Below are positions 34,482 to 47,206 of a DNA stretch of 64,000 nucleotides, one piece after another (the first letter of the stretch is position 1; the number at the start of each line of letters is the position of its first letter). A program made the translations under genes and the position numbers. This stretch comes from Dendrobium chrysotoxum. Its lineage: Eukaryota; Streptophyta; Magnoliopsida; Asparagales; Orchidaceae. The DNA lies in contig CM034313.1 of the NCBI GenBank assembly GCA_019925795.1, forward strand, positions 23,610,932 through 23,674,931. Reading direction: 5' to 3'. Under the pieces are notes generated by a model. That model was not told where the DNA came from. It did not search any database and worked only from the letters and a program-made list of their open reading frames with translations.

Positions 34482-36599
34482 TGTCCATACATGCATATAA
34501 TTACTTATTTATTTAATTTTAATTTATTTAAATGAATTATTTTAGTTCATTTAATTGAATTTAATTTGTGATTTTATTTATTTTAATTGTATTATGTAAA
34601 TATAATTGTTCACATTGATTTATAATTCTATTTTATTTAATTTTGAATTATTTACTTTTATTTATTTATTTTGAATTTGTAATTATTTTAATTTAATTTG
34701 GATTATTTATTTATTTCTGTTTAATTAAAGATTTATCTTTATGTTGGCTATCATTATTTATTTGTTATTATTGTTATTTACATTTTTATTTATTCTATTT
34801 TATTTATATCTAAATTTTATTTCATTAAATCGTTTATTATAATTTTATGAATATTGAAAACTATTTAATATTCATTTAAATTTTATAATTTAATGGTATT
34901 AAAATCCATAAAATTTCATTAATGAATTATAAATAATTCGCTCATGAAAGTCCCTAGCAGTTTAAAACCCTTAGGTTTATTTTAGGATTTATTTATTTAT
35001 TTATCTTTATTTCATAATAACCTTTTTAAATTTGACCAAAGTTTGACATTTTCTTTAAATTTCAAATTTTCAATATTGATTATTTTTCTAGTATTCTACA
35101 ATTTATTTAGAATTTAATGTATTTTAGTTCGTATTTTTAGAATTTTTTTTTATTTAGTTATGAATTGTCTACATCTATTGTTTATTTATTAAATATTTAT
35201 TAAAAGAGTTTAGGCATTTTTATTTTTTTGTACCAAATGATATCCAAATATCATGAAACTTTCATCATAAGTAAAAAAAAATGACCTAAAATGAAATTCA
35301 TGAAAGTTTGGGGTAATTTAAATTTATATTTTATTTTCAAATATTTTAGTTATTTCCTTTTTAAATTTTCTTTATTTATTCTACTCATTTTCAGATAAAG
35401 CTTTTTATTTTTTCCTTTGTCCTACATTAAATTATAAGAAGATTGAACTTTATTTTAATTTTTTTATTTTGATTTATTTAATTATAACTTTTTAAAATTC
35501 TTTTTTTTTGGGTTAAAACCCACTGATGGGCTTTTTCATTAATTAAAATAAAAATTACAAGTTCTTAAAAGGAATCAATAGCTCACAAATGCTCAGAAGA
35601 GCTACATCAAAAGGAAAAGAAAATCTATGAGCCAAAGATCCCATATAAAAAAACCTAAGAAAAATCTAGGGTGGCCAAGAGCCAGCACTCAAAAATAGAA
35701 GATCCACAATAAACCATTCAACACCATCATCCTATAAAAAATGCAATTCTGTAAAAGGTGAAAGAGTATTAATAAACCTGTAAAAGGAAAAGCCTGCAAA
35801 GCAAGATGAGATTGAACCATACATGAATAATGGAAAAATATTATTATAATAAAGATATAACTGGAATATTATACAGAGCCCCAGGGCAGAGAATCAAGAG
35901 CCAATAATTTTAACAGTAACAGCAATAGCCCTAGAACCAAAACCCAGGCAACAAAAAACCTAGAGAGAATCCCACATCACAAACAATAGCTCACAGAAAT
36001 AAAGGACCTAAATAGAGAACAAACAGCTCAAAGAAGCAAGAGAAAAACTAAAACTAGCACAAAAAATTGAGCCAACAAACCCCCTCTAACAGAAGAACTA
36101 GTAGTAGAAGAACTCACAAACCAACTCAGTAACCATCATGAAAGTAACCAGGAGTAAGGACAATCAACATCAAAATAACACATAAAATAGAGCCAACCAT
36201 ATAGGTAAGAAAGATAACATAACCCATAGATAACCTAAAAGAAACAGGCAAAGGACCTAAACGACATAGAGGGAGGAAACAACCCACCAAAATATAAACA
36301 AAAGGAACAAACGGGGACCCTATCAAGTAGATGAAACTCGAAAAACCATAAAAATAGGAAGACCAATCAAAAGTAACCCAAATAATCTAAGATTAAAAAA
36401 AATCCACTAAACCCAACTATAGAGAAAATTCAAGGCTATAAAAAATAAAAACAAAAAAAAACAACAACACAGTGCCAAAATAGAAAATTAAAGCCTATAT
36501 AAGGCAACCCAGATTTATCCAATCTAGTTACACCAACAACGGGTTTTGGGAGAGCATGCCCGAAAAATTCATTAAACTCAATAAAATAGCACAAATGAG

Positions 36600-39500
36600 C
36601 TAACTAGTCGGCATAATTATTAGCTTCATGCCACACATGAGATAACTGATAATTAAAATTAAGTAAAAATATTCTAATCTCCCTCACTAAAAATAAAATA
36701 ACATGATTTCAGGTTTGAGTGTCTTTAGCTTGAAGAATTTGAATCAAAAATAAAACATCCACTTCAATCCAAATATCTTTAAAATTCATGGCTAGAAAGA
36801 GATTAAGACCATATTAGAGAGTTTTAAGCTCAACAAAAAATAGTAAAATTGGTTTGAAGGGGACTAGCAAAAGCAATAAGAACAAACCCAAAATATTTTT
36901 TGATGATGCCACCATGACCACTAGTACCAATTATAATAAACCCATCAAAATTCAGTTTAATGAAGGGATTATGAGGTTTGGCCCAATACACAAACTGAAA
37001 GTTATTAATGATGTCCCCTAAACCAAACTTCAAATCAAAACTCGAAGACACCCTAAAGTTGCCATAAAAACTTTTATGACTTAATAGATTGACATATTAT
37101 AAATGACAAACTTTTTCTTTAATCCTAAAAATCACTCTCATATGATCAATTTTTTTATTATTGTGAATAGCATCATTCCTATGCAGCCATAAAAGTTAGA
37201 GGATAAGAATAGGAACAACATTTATAATATGCCCTTTGGAATTACAAAACTAAGCTCTCAAAATAGATTAAATATTAGCATCCACTTTGAAGTTGTTTAT
37301 GTTAAAATATCATCAAAATAAATCCAAACTTTAACCACAATAGGGCCAATCACAAAAACATGATTCATAGTTTCCAAATGAAAGCAGGACTGACATTTGG
37401 AAGGGAGAGTAAAGCCTTTAGATTTAAAATTATCATCAGTTGGTTTGATCTTATGCATGACCCTCCAAATGAAAATAGCTATAGTAGAAGGAATACTCTT
37501 ATTCCAAATCATCAAAAAATTGGAGAAATAGGTTTCTTATCTCTAATATGATTCCAAGTGTCTTTCGGAGAGAACTTAGTAGAATCATATATTTTGAAAA
37601 GAATGTAATTCTCATTCTCTAACTTTAAAGGAATTTTAACAATTTGCTCAACTAAATGGCTAGGGACAGTATCCAAAAGCTTTGGAACATTCCAATAGTT
37701 ATTACAAATAAAATGATGCACTTTAAGTGTAGATGTAGATAGGGAATTAACCAAAGTATCAAAAGAAGTAGAACCCATCCAATTATCTTACCAAATGAAA
37801 ACATTAACAGCCCCAATGCCCCAAAGGATAAAGTTTTCAGCTTCCCACTTGATACTACAAAACCTTTTACAAACCATGGAATCACCCATTTTATAAAAGT
37901 AAGTGGCAGGATGTTAACTCAAATAGTATTTCAAATTAATGAATTTAGCCCATAGACTTTTCTTGGCCCAAAAAGCATACCAAAGTTTAATAAAAAAAGT
38001 ATGAGCCAAATTCAAAATTTTCTTACAACCCTATCCACCTTCAACCAACACACCACAATAATTTCTCTAGGACTTCCAATGGATTTTAGAATTGTTAGGG
38101 GAAGAACGAAAAAAAACTTATTGAAAATTATATCTATGCGATTACAAAAAGTATTAGTGAGATGAATAGTTTGGAGCATATAAATAGGTAAAAAGCATAA
38201 AACACTTTTGATAAGAACAAGTCTACCACCAAAAGAAAGAAAATTAAATTCCCAAGGTGAAAGCTTCTTTAGAATAGAAGAAATTATATCATCAAAGATA
38301 AACAACCTCTTCATACCTTTATAAAGATGAATGCCAAGATAATTGATAGGTAGTTTACTATGAAGGAACCTAGTTCTATTTTTGATACCATAAACAAGAT
38401 TCAAAGTAATGTTCTTAGTGGTAATGAAATAACTTTTGTTGATGCTAATGAATAAACTGCTAATCTCCTCAAAACTATGAAGAAATTTCATAAGAAGGTT
38501 GAACATATTAATAGAACCATTAGTAAATATGATAAAGTCATTAGTAAAGCTTAAAAGAGTAATAGGCAGATGCCCATTAGAATGAAAGTACATAGACTGA
38601 TGGTTTCCAAAAATGATCATCATGGCCTCTAGACATGTATTCAAAAGCAATAATGGAAAGAGCAAGGAAAAGAGGACCCCCCTACCTAAGACCATAAGAA
38701 GCTTTAAAAAAATCATTACTCTTGCCATTGATGATTATAGAAAAATAGCAATTCTTAATTAAATTTTTAATAATCTAAAGAAAATGATGATCAAAGCTAA
38801 AGGAGTTCATAATTTTAGTAAGAAAATCCTAACAAATATTATCATAATCTTTAGCAATATCCATCTTAAAAATGATGCCCCCCTTCACTTTAGCGTTAAT
38901 CTCATGAATTGTCTCTTAAGTAAGAAGGATACAAACAAATGTAGCTCTCCCCTTAAAAAACCTATTCGAGAAGGAGAAATAATCATAGGGAGGAACAAAG
39001 CTAGCCTGCCCATAATAATCTTGGAGATACGCTTGTTGAAAAAAGTACAAAGTCTAATAGGCCTAAAATCCATTCAATTATTGATAACATTACTCTTGGG
39101 GATAAGCACAATAGAGGTAGAAGAAAAAAGTTTAGGCAATGGAGTACCACCAAAGAAATCCAAAATGGCATCTACAAGGTCCTCTTTAATAATATCCCAA
39201 GCTTTTTGAAAAAAACAAGCAGTAAAGTCAACAAGTCCAACCATAGCCTCAAAGTTTATACTAAGAATAGTATCATGAATCTCCTAGACATAAGGGGCTT
39301 AAAAGGAAAGTATTATCCTCCTCAGAAATCAACTGAGGAATGAGGTGAGCTTGAGAAATATATTGAGGAGAAAATTTTTTGTTAAAAAATTTTGAAAAAT
39401 ATCAATGTCGGAAGTAAGTATATCATAAGTAACACCATTTTGAAGAGAAATTTTATGAATAAAATTCTGAAATCTTTTCTTTTTAACAGAGGCATGGAAG

Positions 39501-40560
39501 TATTTAGTGTTCTTATCACCATCACTTGAATATTTAGCAGCAGCTTTTTGTTTCTAATAGATTTCCTCTTGAGAATGTAAAAGATTAAGGAGATTCTTGG
39601 GCTCTTGTAACAAATTAAAATTATGATCATTAGGCTCATTCATATAAGAATTCTCCATAAACACAATCTTATTGTCAGTAGCTAAAATATTAGAAAAGAT
39701 GTTTTTGAGAACTTTTTTATTCCACCAATTAATTTTAAATTTCAATCTTTTAAGTTTCATCAAAAGCCTAAATATCCCAAAATAAGAATGATCAGGATGA
39801 AGAGGAGCATTCCAATTATTTTACACCATAGTAAGAGATCTCTGATCAAGGAACCACATATTTTGAAATCTAAACTTGGGAGAGGATGAGACCCTTGAAT
39901 TTTAATACTAATTAAAATAGGAGTGTGATCAGGCAATGTTCTTCTCAAATGTTCCACATGAGTATATGGAAAATTGGAAATCCATTGATTATTAAAAAGG
40001 ACAAGATCAAGCCTCTGCTAAAGATTGCCACGGTTTCAAGTAAAATTACTACTAGTATAGAATTCGGAATGCCCGTCCGCTCCAATCTTTTGAAGGAGAA
40101 GAAATGATATTGAAATCACCACCAATAAGACACGACAAATCAACAAGAGAAGAGAAATTGGAGAGCTGTTCCCAAAGTCTCCTTCTACTAAACCTATTCG
40201 AGGAAGCATACACAAGAGAAGCACAACACTTAAAATTATACGTTTCAATAGTCCAATGCAGAGATTGCTCAAAATAAAAAATAAACTCAATTTTAATCAG
40301 AGGATTCAAGAAAACCCAAATCTTGTTAGAGCAATTTGTAAAACCAAATTTAAGCCCAGAAATCTAGCAATAAACAAAAGCTTGTTAGGAGAAATAAAAG
40401 GCTCAATTAAAACTAAAACCATAGTATTGTGAATTCTATAAATGTTCTTCACCATAGTCCTAGAAGAGGGGAAACCAATACCCTATAATTCCAAAATAAG
40501 AGAATTAAATATTAAAAGAAAATTAGGCAGTTTGAGATCTAGTATTCATAGGAGATTGGA
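36600..40560 (-). pseudogene. LINE-A ORF2: endonuclease, RT, zf-RVT, RNase H
   Basis: Domains in order on the minus strand: endonuclease with LWEQLSNF and LIGGDFNIISS (40052-40309) and RSLTMV-type continuation to 39750; RT (about 38012-39200) with LPINYLGIHL and LSFGGRLVLIKSVL; zf-RVT (37297-37515) with WRVMHKIKPTDDN, C-x2-C and NHVFVIGP; RNase H (36600-37051) with VYWAKPHNPFIKLNFDG. The RT catalytic box, normally F/YADD, reads LSFTNDFIIF (about 38560), so one catalytic Asp is lost. Multiple frameshifts and stops break the frame. The protein would nick DNA and copy LINE RNA. Confidence 0.85.
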
Positions 40561-41099
40561 GAGAAACATTTTAAAATTTTATATTTATTTTTTAAAACTT
40601 AAGTAAAACCATCATTATACTCCATAAAATCTTCTTTAATTTTTTGGCAATAGAAGAAGAAGCCACTATAGAAACAGAAAGGTCATTAGAAGAAGCTAAC
40701 AAATTATTATCCAAGAAAGTATTTTCAATAAATTCACTTTCCTCTGCTGTATCTATAAACACAAGGACCTAATTATTCATCTCAGGATATTACCCAACAT
40801 CATAATAATTATTTGAAACCTCTTTCTTAATAGCATCCAAGTTTACACAATCAGAAGCAGTATTACCATCCTCAGCATTTTGATAAGAACCCAAAGCTAG
40901 CCATATTCTTATTTAAAGCAAAAGGCATTTGAGAAAGAGCTAAAGAAGCATTGATAATAAAGTTATTAATATAAGTCATACCTTCCCCATAAACTGGAAC
41001 CAATGAATCCTGCAAATGAGGATTCAAAATATTAGAATGTTAAGGATTAGTATTGTGCTAAGTAGAAACAATCAAAGCATTAGAGGGTTCATTCAATCC

Positions 41100-42110
41100 A
41101 TCAAGAATTCTATCCAACTACCCTCTAATGATAGTGAATGTGCCAACATTAAGAGGAAGGTTCTTTATGATTCATAGGCTGCATAATGTTATCTTCCCTA
41201 ATAAGATTAGCCACAAAAATATTTTTAGCAAGGAAACCTGGCTCAGAAACTTCCTTAGGAGGCAAATTTTGCTTTTTAAGATGAGGATTCAAAATGAAAC
41301 AATCAAAAATTGCATGATCATGAATTTTACAATGATTACAAAAGAGAGGAATGTTTTCAAATTTAACATTTTACAAATATCCCATATTTCCAGGCCACAC
41401 CAAGATTTCTTTAGGATACTTTTTTGTAATATCCAGTTTAGCAAGTACATGAGCAACAGATGGATGAGATCGTGAAGCTATTGCTTGATCCATTTGAAGA
41501 GGCCTCCCAAAATAAAAGCCTCCCAAAAAAATGCATGAGTAATTTGTAGATTGAACATATGTAGACGTAGGCTAGGGACTGAAATCCAAATAGGGACAAT
41601 TGGAGACTCTTCTTTGATGTCAAAAAAATGAGACCATTTCAAGATCCTCATTTGATAGGCATTAATATAATAATATTTCCTTAAAAAAATCTAGCTATTA
41701 TCGAGATCGTTAACTAGTTGAATAGCCACATGCCTTAAATCAAAAAGACCAATGGAAAAGGACCAAGATAGTTTAAGATTAACAAAGAAAGCATGTATTT
41801 TGTCATGATTTAGATGACATAAAGTAAATTTTCCTACAATGGTAAACTCAAATGGAGCTTCCAATTTTCAACAATATCCTCACTAAACATCACCGTAGGT
41901 ACACCTTTCAAGGATGTATGCACAAATGAGATAGAATGAAGAGAAGAAGTACCCGCACAAGAAACCACATCATGGAAAGATCTCGAGTTATTATCAAGCC
42001 CAGTGAAGCTAGGAGGCTTAATACTAGAAGTTGGCTTGCTAGAGCCCCAAGGTTTAGAATGCGAAACTATTATAAAACAAACAGAACAACAAAGCAATGA
42101 CTAAAGATAA
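41100..42110 (-). pseudogene. LINE-A ORF1: DUF4283 plus CCHC knuckle RNA-binding protein
   Basis: The minus strand carries KGVPTVMFSEDIVENWK, then VGKFTLC, then KWSHFFDIKEESPIVPIWI and VAHVLAKLDITKK, the typical DUF4283 (gag-like) pattern of plant L1 ORF1. It ends with an intact zinc knuckle C-x2-C-x4-H-x4-C (CNHCKIHDHAIFDC, about 41310-41350). Stops occur between the blocks. ORF1 binds LINE RNA to form the transposition particle. Confidence 0.8.
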
Positions 42111-42338
42111 GATAGATGCAAAAAGAAACTTAAAGTAAAAACACTAGGGGCCAAAAGAAGCCCCAGGCCACCAAAAAATTGATTAGAAACAAAATGAAAT
42201 AGCTTGAGATCTTAGGGAAAAAGGGTCATGGATCACAAGACAACCAAAATAGTAGAACCACCAGAGCTAGAGAAACAAGAGCACAGAAAAGAAGAGTGAA
42301 ATTTGATGCCAATTTTAAATTTAAACTTTTTGAAAGCC

Positions 42339-44514
42339 TTTTTTTTTTGGTTGAAACCTACAATGCGGCCTACACTTTAATTAAAAGGGAAATTGCAAAG
42401 TCCTTAAGAGGGACATTTAACTCGCTAGTGCTCAGAAGTGCTACAAAACAAATAAAAACCTAAGAGCTGAAGGTACCTTCTAAGCATAATTATAAAAGCA
42501 CCTAGGTACATGTTAGGATTGCCAAGAGCCATCACAAAAAAAAAAAAATGAAGATCCAATGATTAGCTTTCAGCACACTCTTCCTGCAAAAAATGCTTGG
42601 AGATAAAAATCATGCACCATAAATAATATGCAAAATCAAGTGATATAACATAGAAATATAAAGGTAAAGAACAATAGCATGTTTAGTATTAAAGTAAAGG
42701 AAATATAATAGATGATATGAAAGCATTCTAAATAAACAACTCAGAAAGGAGAAGAGAGAACCAACAAAATCGATAGCACCATAGAGCTATGAATACCACC
42801 TCAAAGAACTAGAATAAAGGCAGCCTTTTAGGTTATATGCCTGTACCGATACAATCAAAATTCACAAAAAAATATCATGATGCTACCGGTCTAGAGCACA
42901 AAACACAAAGGAAAACCTTGCCAAAATATATGATAAGGAAATAAGCTAAAGGTATATTAATAACTACAAGAGTTTCAACCTCTTATAAGGAGAACCCGAG
43001 AGATAGGGTGGAAGGAGGCAGAAAGAGTAAAACTAGCATAAATAGGCAAATAAAGCAGCCAACCTGAAATGACAGCAACTATAAGGAAAAAAATAAGAGA
43101 AAACTAGTAAGAGTCCATATACGGACCCCCAAACCGCACTACACCACGTTAAAAGGATACAGTCACCACTCCAACACCTAAGACACCAGTAATAAATAAA
43201 GGGAATAGGGAAATACAACTCAAAGGCACATAAATGGATAATGAAAATCCTGATAGTAGGGCCCAACCAGCCCAGCCAGCAACTGAAGCAAATGGACCCA
43301 GAGAGCAACATAGCAGCCAGCTGAGGACACCATAAACAAAAACACAAAACACCATATACAGAATTTATGCACCAAAGCCACTAACAACCAACATAATATG
43401 AAGATAATAACAAAATAATGATAAATAATAATACAATCCCAAACTAAATTACACCACTAAGCTAAAGGGAAGCAGAAATGGCTAAATTGAGATGGGAGGG
43501 AGGAATGGGTTAGGCAAAGCCATTTCAGACTAAATAAAGTAGTGAAGAAATCATAGAAAGTACCCAAATGCTGCTCAAATCTAATCCAAAACCAACCCAA
43601 CCACCGTAATAGATAATAGAAAGAGCAGGGATCAGACCGGATAGGGGGGATAATAGGATATACTAACCACCATGGCCGAATGACAGCTAGAGCACTGAAC
43701 CCTACACCAAACACCATAGCCATCCTAATAACAAGGCCACCATAACAGCTCAAGAAACCAAAACCTAGAATAACAAAACCAACATAATCATAAGATCAAT
43801 AATAGTAATCCACCACCAAACAACCTTTTGATTAGCAACAAACATAGAACCAAACACCCCACTGTCTATAATAGAAGGATAAGATGAGCAACAAATAGGG
43901 ATGAACTAAATCACCCAAGGATTGCAGTCATCATAGCCAGCTGCTTAACCAAATAAATAATAATAGTGAGGGACCAGACATTTGCACCAAAATTCTAGAG
44001 GAAGCATATAAAGGAAAATAAAAGGACAAGAGGGAAAATACATATGGCCAATAGATGCAATGACTCCCAAAGGATTAATAGGCAAACACAAGGAACCAAG
44101 ACCAGAAAGGCCCAACAGGCAAAATCACTGCACAAAAGACTAAACACGAACATAGGGGAGACCAATTTTATCCAATTTAATAAGGCCTTTTAGGTAAATA
44201 GGCAGGCTAGAATAAGATAAATCCATAAGATAATTTAGAGTACACACTTAATTAGCTAACCAATTAACACAAGTGTTTCCTTCCTTGAGGATATGACCAA
44301 TATTGTAGTTAAAAACACCAAAAGCTGCTTAATTTTGCAAATTAGATAAAACAAATCTGGGCTATAAATAAAATTATCAGAACCTTTTAAACATTAAAGG
44401 CTATAGTTATCATCCACCTAAATCCAAATATTAGAAATGCCAAGGGAAAGGCACAACCTAAGACCATGTAGAATAGCATAAAGTTCAACATAAATAATAG
44501 AACTTCTTTATAAG
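42339..44514 (-). pseudogene. LINE-B 3' part: 3' UTR and RNase H
   Basis: Poly-T at 42339-42348 is followed by GGTTGAAACCTACAATG, similar to GGTTAAAACCCACTGATG at the LINE-A 3' end. 42350-44150 is a long non-coding 3' region. About 44160-44514 resembles the RNase H part of LINE-A, with YVELYAILHGLRLCLSLGIS on the minus strand. Frames such as 43033-43753 are spurious. The 44514 end abuts the LTR of an inserted copia element. The matching 5' part of this LINE is probably 57365-59690. Confidence 0.7.
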
Positions 44515-45263
44515 TGAAAATTCAATGGCAGGTGTTAAGCCTCATTGAACTATCCTTAGGCATACCGTGAGGGTGAGGTGAATTGGTTATTAAAAAATTT
44601 CTTTAACACAAAGAAATATCTTTTTGAAATTTTTAATAACTTCAAGTAAACAATTTGATTACATGATGCAAAAGCTAATAAACTTAACAACAATTACAAT
44701 GATGGTGATGATAATTTAATCAAATCAATCTAAAATCTTATAATGATGGTGATGATAATTTAATCAAATCAATCTAAAATCAAAATACTAACGTAATTTT
44801 ATATGGTGGCTAGGCTTTCTATTTTAAATATATCATACAGTACAATCTGGATCATATGATTAATTTAAAAATATTAATTACAAAATTAGCCATTTTAAAT
44901 CATTTTAATAATAACTTATCTTATAGTAAGATCTTAATCTTATAGTACGATTACTTCAAAATTTTAAAATTTATTTTTTCACTCCTCTATATATATGTAC
45001 ATGGTTGCCAACATAGCATACACCTTTTATAGGACTTTAACTCAAGAAATTAAAAATTTATAAATAAAAATTAAAGATTTATCAATCATATTCCTATTCT
45101 ATCAAAACTTGAGCCCTTAGTCTTCTTACATGGCGCATGATATACCTGAAATGTTAGACACACAAAAATATATGTCCAATATAAAATAGTATGAGAAATG
45201 AAAATATAATCAACAATATATGTTATCATCAAAATCACAAGCTCGGGATCCTAGATTCCAATA
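44515..45263 (-). mobile_element. Short 3' LTR of the outer SIRE-like element
   Basis: On the minus strand it follows a polypurine tract and begins TATTGGAATC (TG mutated to TA), ending ...CACCTGCCATTGAATTTTCA at 44515. That end parallels ACAACCTGCACGAACATTCA of the full element. At about 750 bp it is half the usual family length, so it carries internal deletions. Degenerate ATCATACAGTAC motifs remain at 44830-44860. Confidence 0.7.
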
Positions 45264-45276
45264 ATCTCCCCCTTTT
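45264..45276 (-). other. Polypurine tract of the outer SIRE-like element
   Basis: The minus strand reads AAAAGGGGGAGAT, directly before the LTR and after GCCATCAT. This is a canonical copia PPT. Confidence 0.85.
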
Positions 45277-45706
45277 GATGATGGCAAATATTTTGGGTTT
45301 AATTTGTAAGAACTTACATTTTCTCCTAATCTCACCCTCACTATATGAGATATTTTTGAAAAAAAGGGGAAAGAAAAAAATTATAATTATCTTTTATTTT
45401 TTATTTTTTTATTTAAAAGATGAAAATATAGATGAAAACACAAACCTTAGAGAAATGAAAAAGGATTATATAGAAAATCACAAACTATAATCAACCATCT
45501 ACTTCCCCTTTTGACATCAGCAGAAAGGAGAAAAAATAAACCAAAAATACAATCACAATGAAGATTATAAGAAGGGCTCCAACAAAACAAACAATCCTGG
45601 AAGTAGGATCCATGATCAGGTGGTGGTGATGGATGTGGTGGTGGTTTGAAATAACGGTAAATAGTTTCAAATTGCTCACCAAATCATGCCATGTCGGTCT
45701 TATGTT
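45277..45706 (-). pseudogene. Outer SIRE-like element: end of third ORF and 3' leader
   Basis: This is the 3' continuation of the third ORF interrupted at 56769. When one copy of the 5-bp target duplication is removed, the reading frame from 56774-57364 runs on into this segment as GEQFETIYRYF followed by a Pro/His-rich stretch. That parallels RGQFDVLNNHV...NQPQPPPDQDPPEY at the end of the inner element's ORF. A stop interrupts it after the junction. Confidence 0.7.
45702..45706. repeat. Target-site duplication of the inner SIRE-like element, left copy (ATGTT)
   Basis: ATGTT is next to the LTR end at 45707. The right copy is ATGCT (56769-56773), one base different. Confidence 0.7.
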
Positions 45707-47193
45707 TAAAAGTTCATACATGTTATTAGACCTATTAGAACTGTCCCAAGGCTAACCAAGAGGGGGGAGGGGTGAATGGGTAATTTAAAATTATTTTTGG
45801 ATTTTTACAAAATTAGTTTCTAGAAAATTTAATGGTCCTGAAGCATGCAGTTGACTAGATATAATTTTAGCAAAATACTTTTTCAACCATAGAAAATAAA
45901 AAGTGCAGAAAATAAAAATGTGATAAAGAAAAATAAAGAATAGAAGACAATAAATTTTATAGTGGTTCAGTCCAACAAGACCTACGTCCACTCCCTGAAG
46001 ACTTATTCTTCAGGTATTACACTAAATCAATAGTGACACTTCTTTTTCTCCCACAACAAGGTGGGGAAGCCCTTAAAAAACCTCTCTTCCACCAGCCCAG
46101 TGTGGCAGAGTACCGACATCCTTTCTCAACCTCCTGGTGATGGCAGAGTAGCAACATCCTTTCTCACCCTCCTGTTGATGATAGAGTACAAACATCCTTT
46201 CTCACCCTCCTGGTGACGGCAGAGTACCGTGATCTCCTTTGAAAATCTTCTTTTAAGAGCCTTCAAGAAAGTAGGGAAGAACTTTGAAGGACAAGTAAGA
46301 CATTCTCACTGTTGGGCAACCTTATGAATTCCCTCACAAATCCCTTTTACAAGATCTCTCACTCTCCCAAACTCTCTCCAAGTTCACTCTTGAAAGAAAT
46401 TCACAGTCTGATCATGTGAGTGTCAGTTTTTAGGACTCAAATATATAAAAGACAAGAAAAAGTATTCATAAAACTAAAATTTCCAAGTGAAACTATGTTA
46501 AATCGTATAATACGATTGTGGATCGTCTATACGAACAGTTCAAAAATCTTGGGATAATCTGGTATAAACTATATTTTGTACATTATTAATCATATGTACG
46601 ATTATAAGATTGTATGTATGAATAGTTCAAGTCGTCTAGATGATCTGGTATGAACCTCATTTTGTACACTGTGAGTCGTCTATACGATTTAACAGATCAT
46701 ATGTATGAATAGTTAAATTCATCTAGACGATCTGGTATGAATCTCATTTTATACACTGTCAGTCATCTGCATGATATTACTGATCATCTGTACGAATAGT
46801 TGAGATTCATCTGGATGATCTAGTATGAAGCTTGTTTCATATACTGTCAGTCGTCTGTATGATATTACCGATCGTCTATTTTTCAAATTTCAAATCTCAA
46901 ATATTTTTTAACTCTCTCCCCCTGTATGTGTGTGTACAGTTACTCAATTACAATCACACTCTCTCAAACTCAAGAAAAAAATCACTGACTTCATTACATG
47001 AAAATCTATTCTACTCTGATTTGAAGTCTTCAGTAGTCTAGAGTATAATTTTCCTAAAATATTAGTGCACACAAAAACTATCAGACATATATCCAATGTA
47101 TGTTAGGAGAAACAGTAATCATAATAACAATATTTTGTTATCATCAAAAAATCATATTACATAAAACTCAATCTTGAATTCTAAGTTACAACA
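45707..47193 (-). repeat. 3' LTR of the inner SIRE-like element
   Basis: It begins TGTTGTAACTTAG on the minus strand at 47193. The terminal TG...CA at the low end is mutated (TAAAAG for TGAATG on the plus strand). It contains about 88-bp tandem units (46500-46880) with ATCTGGATGATCTGGTATGA cores, and short GGTGATGGCAGAGTA units at 46100-46230. Confidence 0.9.
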
Positions 47194-47206
47194 ATCTCTC
47201 CCTTTT
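47194..47206 (-). other. Polypurine tract of the inner SIRE-like element
   Basis: The minus strand reads AAAAGGGAGAGAT between GCCATCATG and the LTR start TGTTG. Confidence 0.88.

Larger units (their letters stand above)
33130..35500 (-). mobile_element. Tat/Ogre-like LTR fragment
   Basis: Landmarks match the left LTR in the same order: CTACTTAATATATAACTTAGGGTCT at 33340 (3845), the ACCATCAATAACAAGCTTGGATTC block at 33381 (3894), the GCTAGAGATGGTTGTC..GTGTGCTAGG block at 33830 (4290) and the final AT-rich part. It carries a 118-bp triplication and a long (AT)n, and is ended by the poly-T of LINE-A at 35501. Confidence 0.55.
35501..42330 (-). mobile_element. LINE-A: near full-length L1-type LINE, inactive
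   Basis: The 3' end is the poly-A tail (poly-T at 35501-35509), then about 1 kb of 3' UTR (35510-36550), ORF2 (about 36600-40560) and ORF1 (about 41100-42110). The flanks AACTTTTTAAAATTC (35486-35500) and AACTTTTTGAAAGCC (42324-42338) match at 12 of 15 bases and may be a decayed target duplication. The right flank is followed at once by the poly-T of LINE-B, so LINE-A landed at the 3' edge of LINE-B. Both ORFs are broken. Confidence 0.85.

Noticed and set aside
34265..34492. A Tyr-Ile repeat protein
   Set aside because: It is the (AT)n microsatellite read as codons.
38784..39209. A 141-codon plus-strand ORF
   Set aside because: It is a shadow of the LINE-A RT region read on the opposite strand; the minus strand carries the RT motifs.
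43033..43753. Hydrophobic minus-strand ORFs that look like membrane proteins
   Set aside because: They lie in the non-coding 3' region of LINE-B, overlap in several frames and match no LINE domain.
45491..45721. A 76-codon frame with His runs and a strong hydrophobic segment near its end, suggesting a membrane-anchored envelope-like protein
   Set aside because: It is in a different frame from the third ORF that continues across the insertion junction, and its start lies inside the inner LTR.
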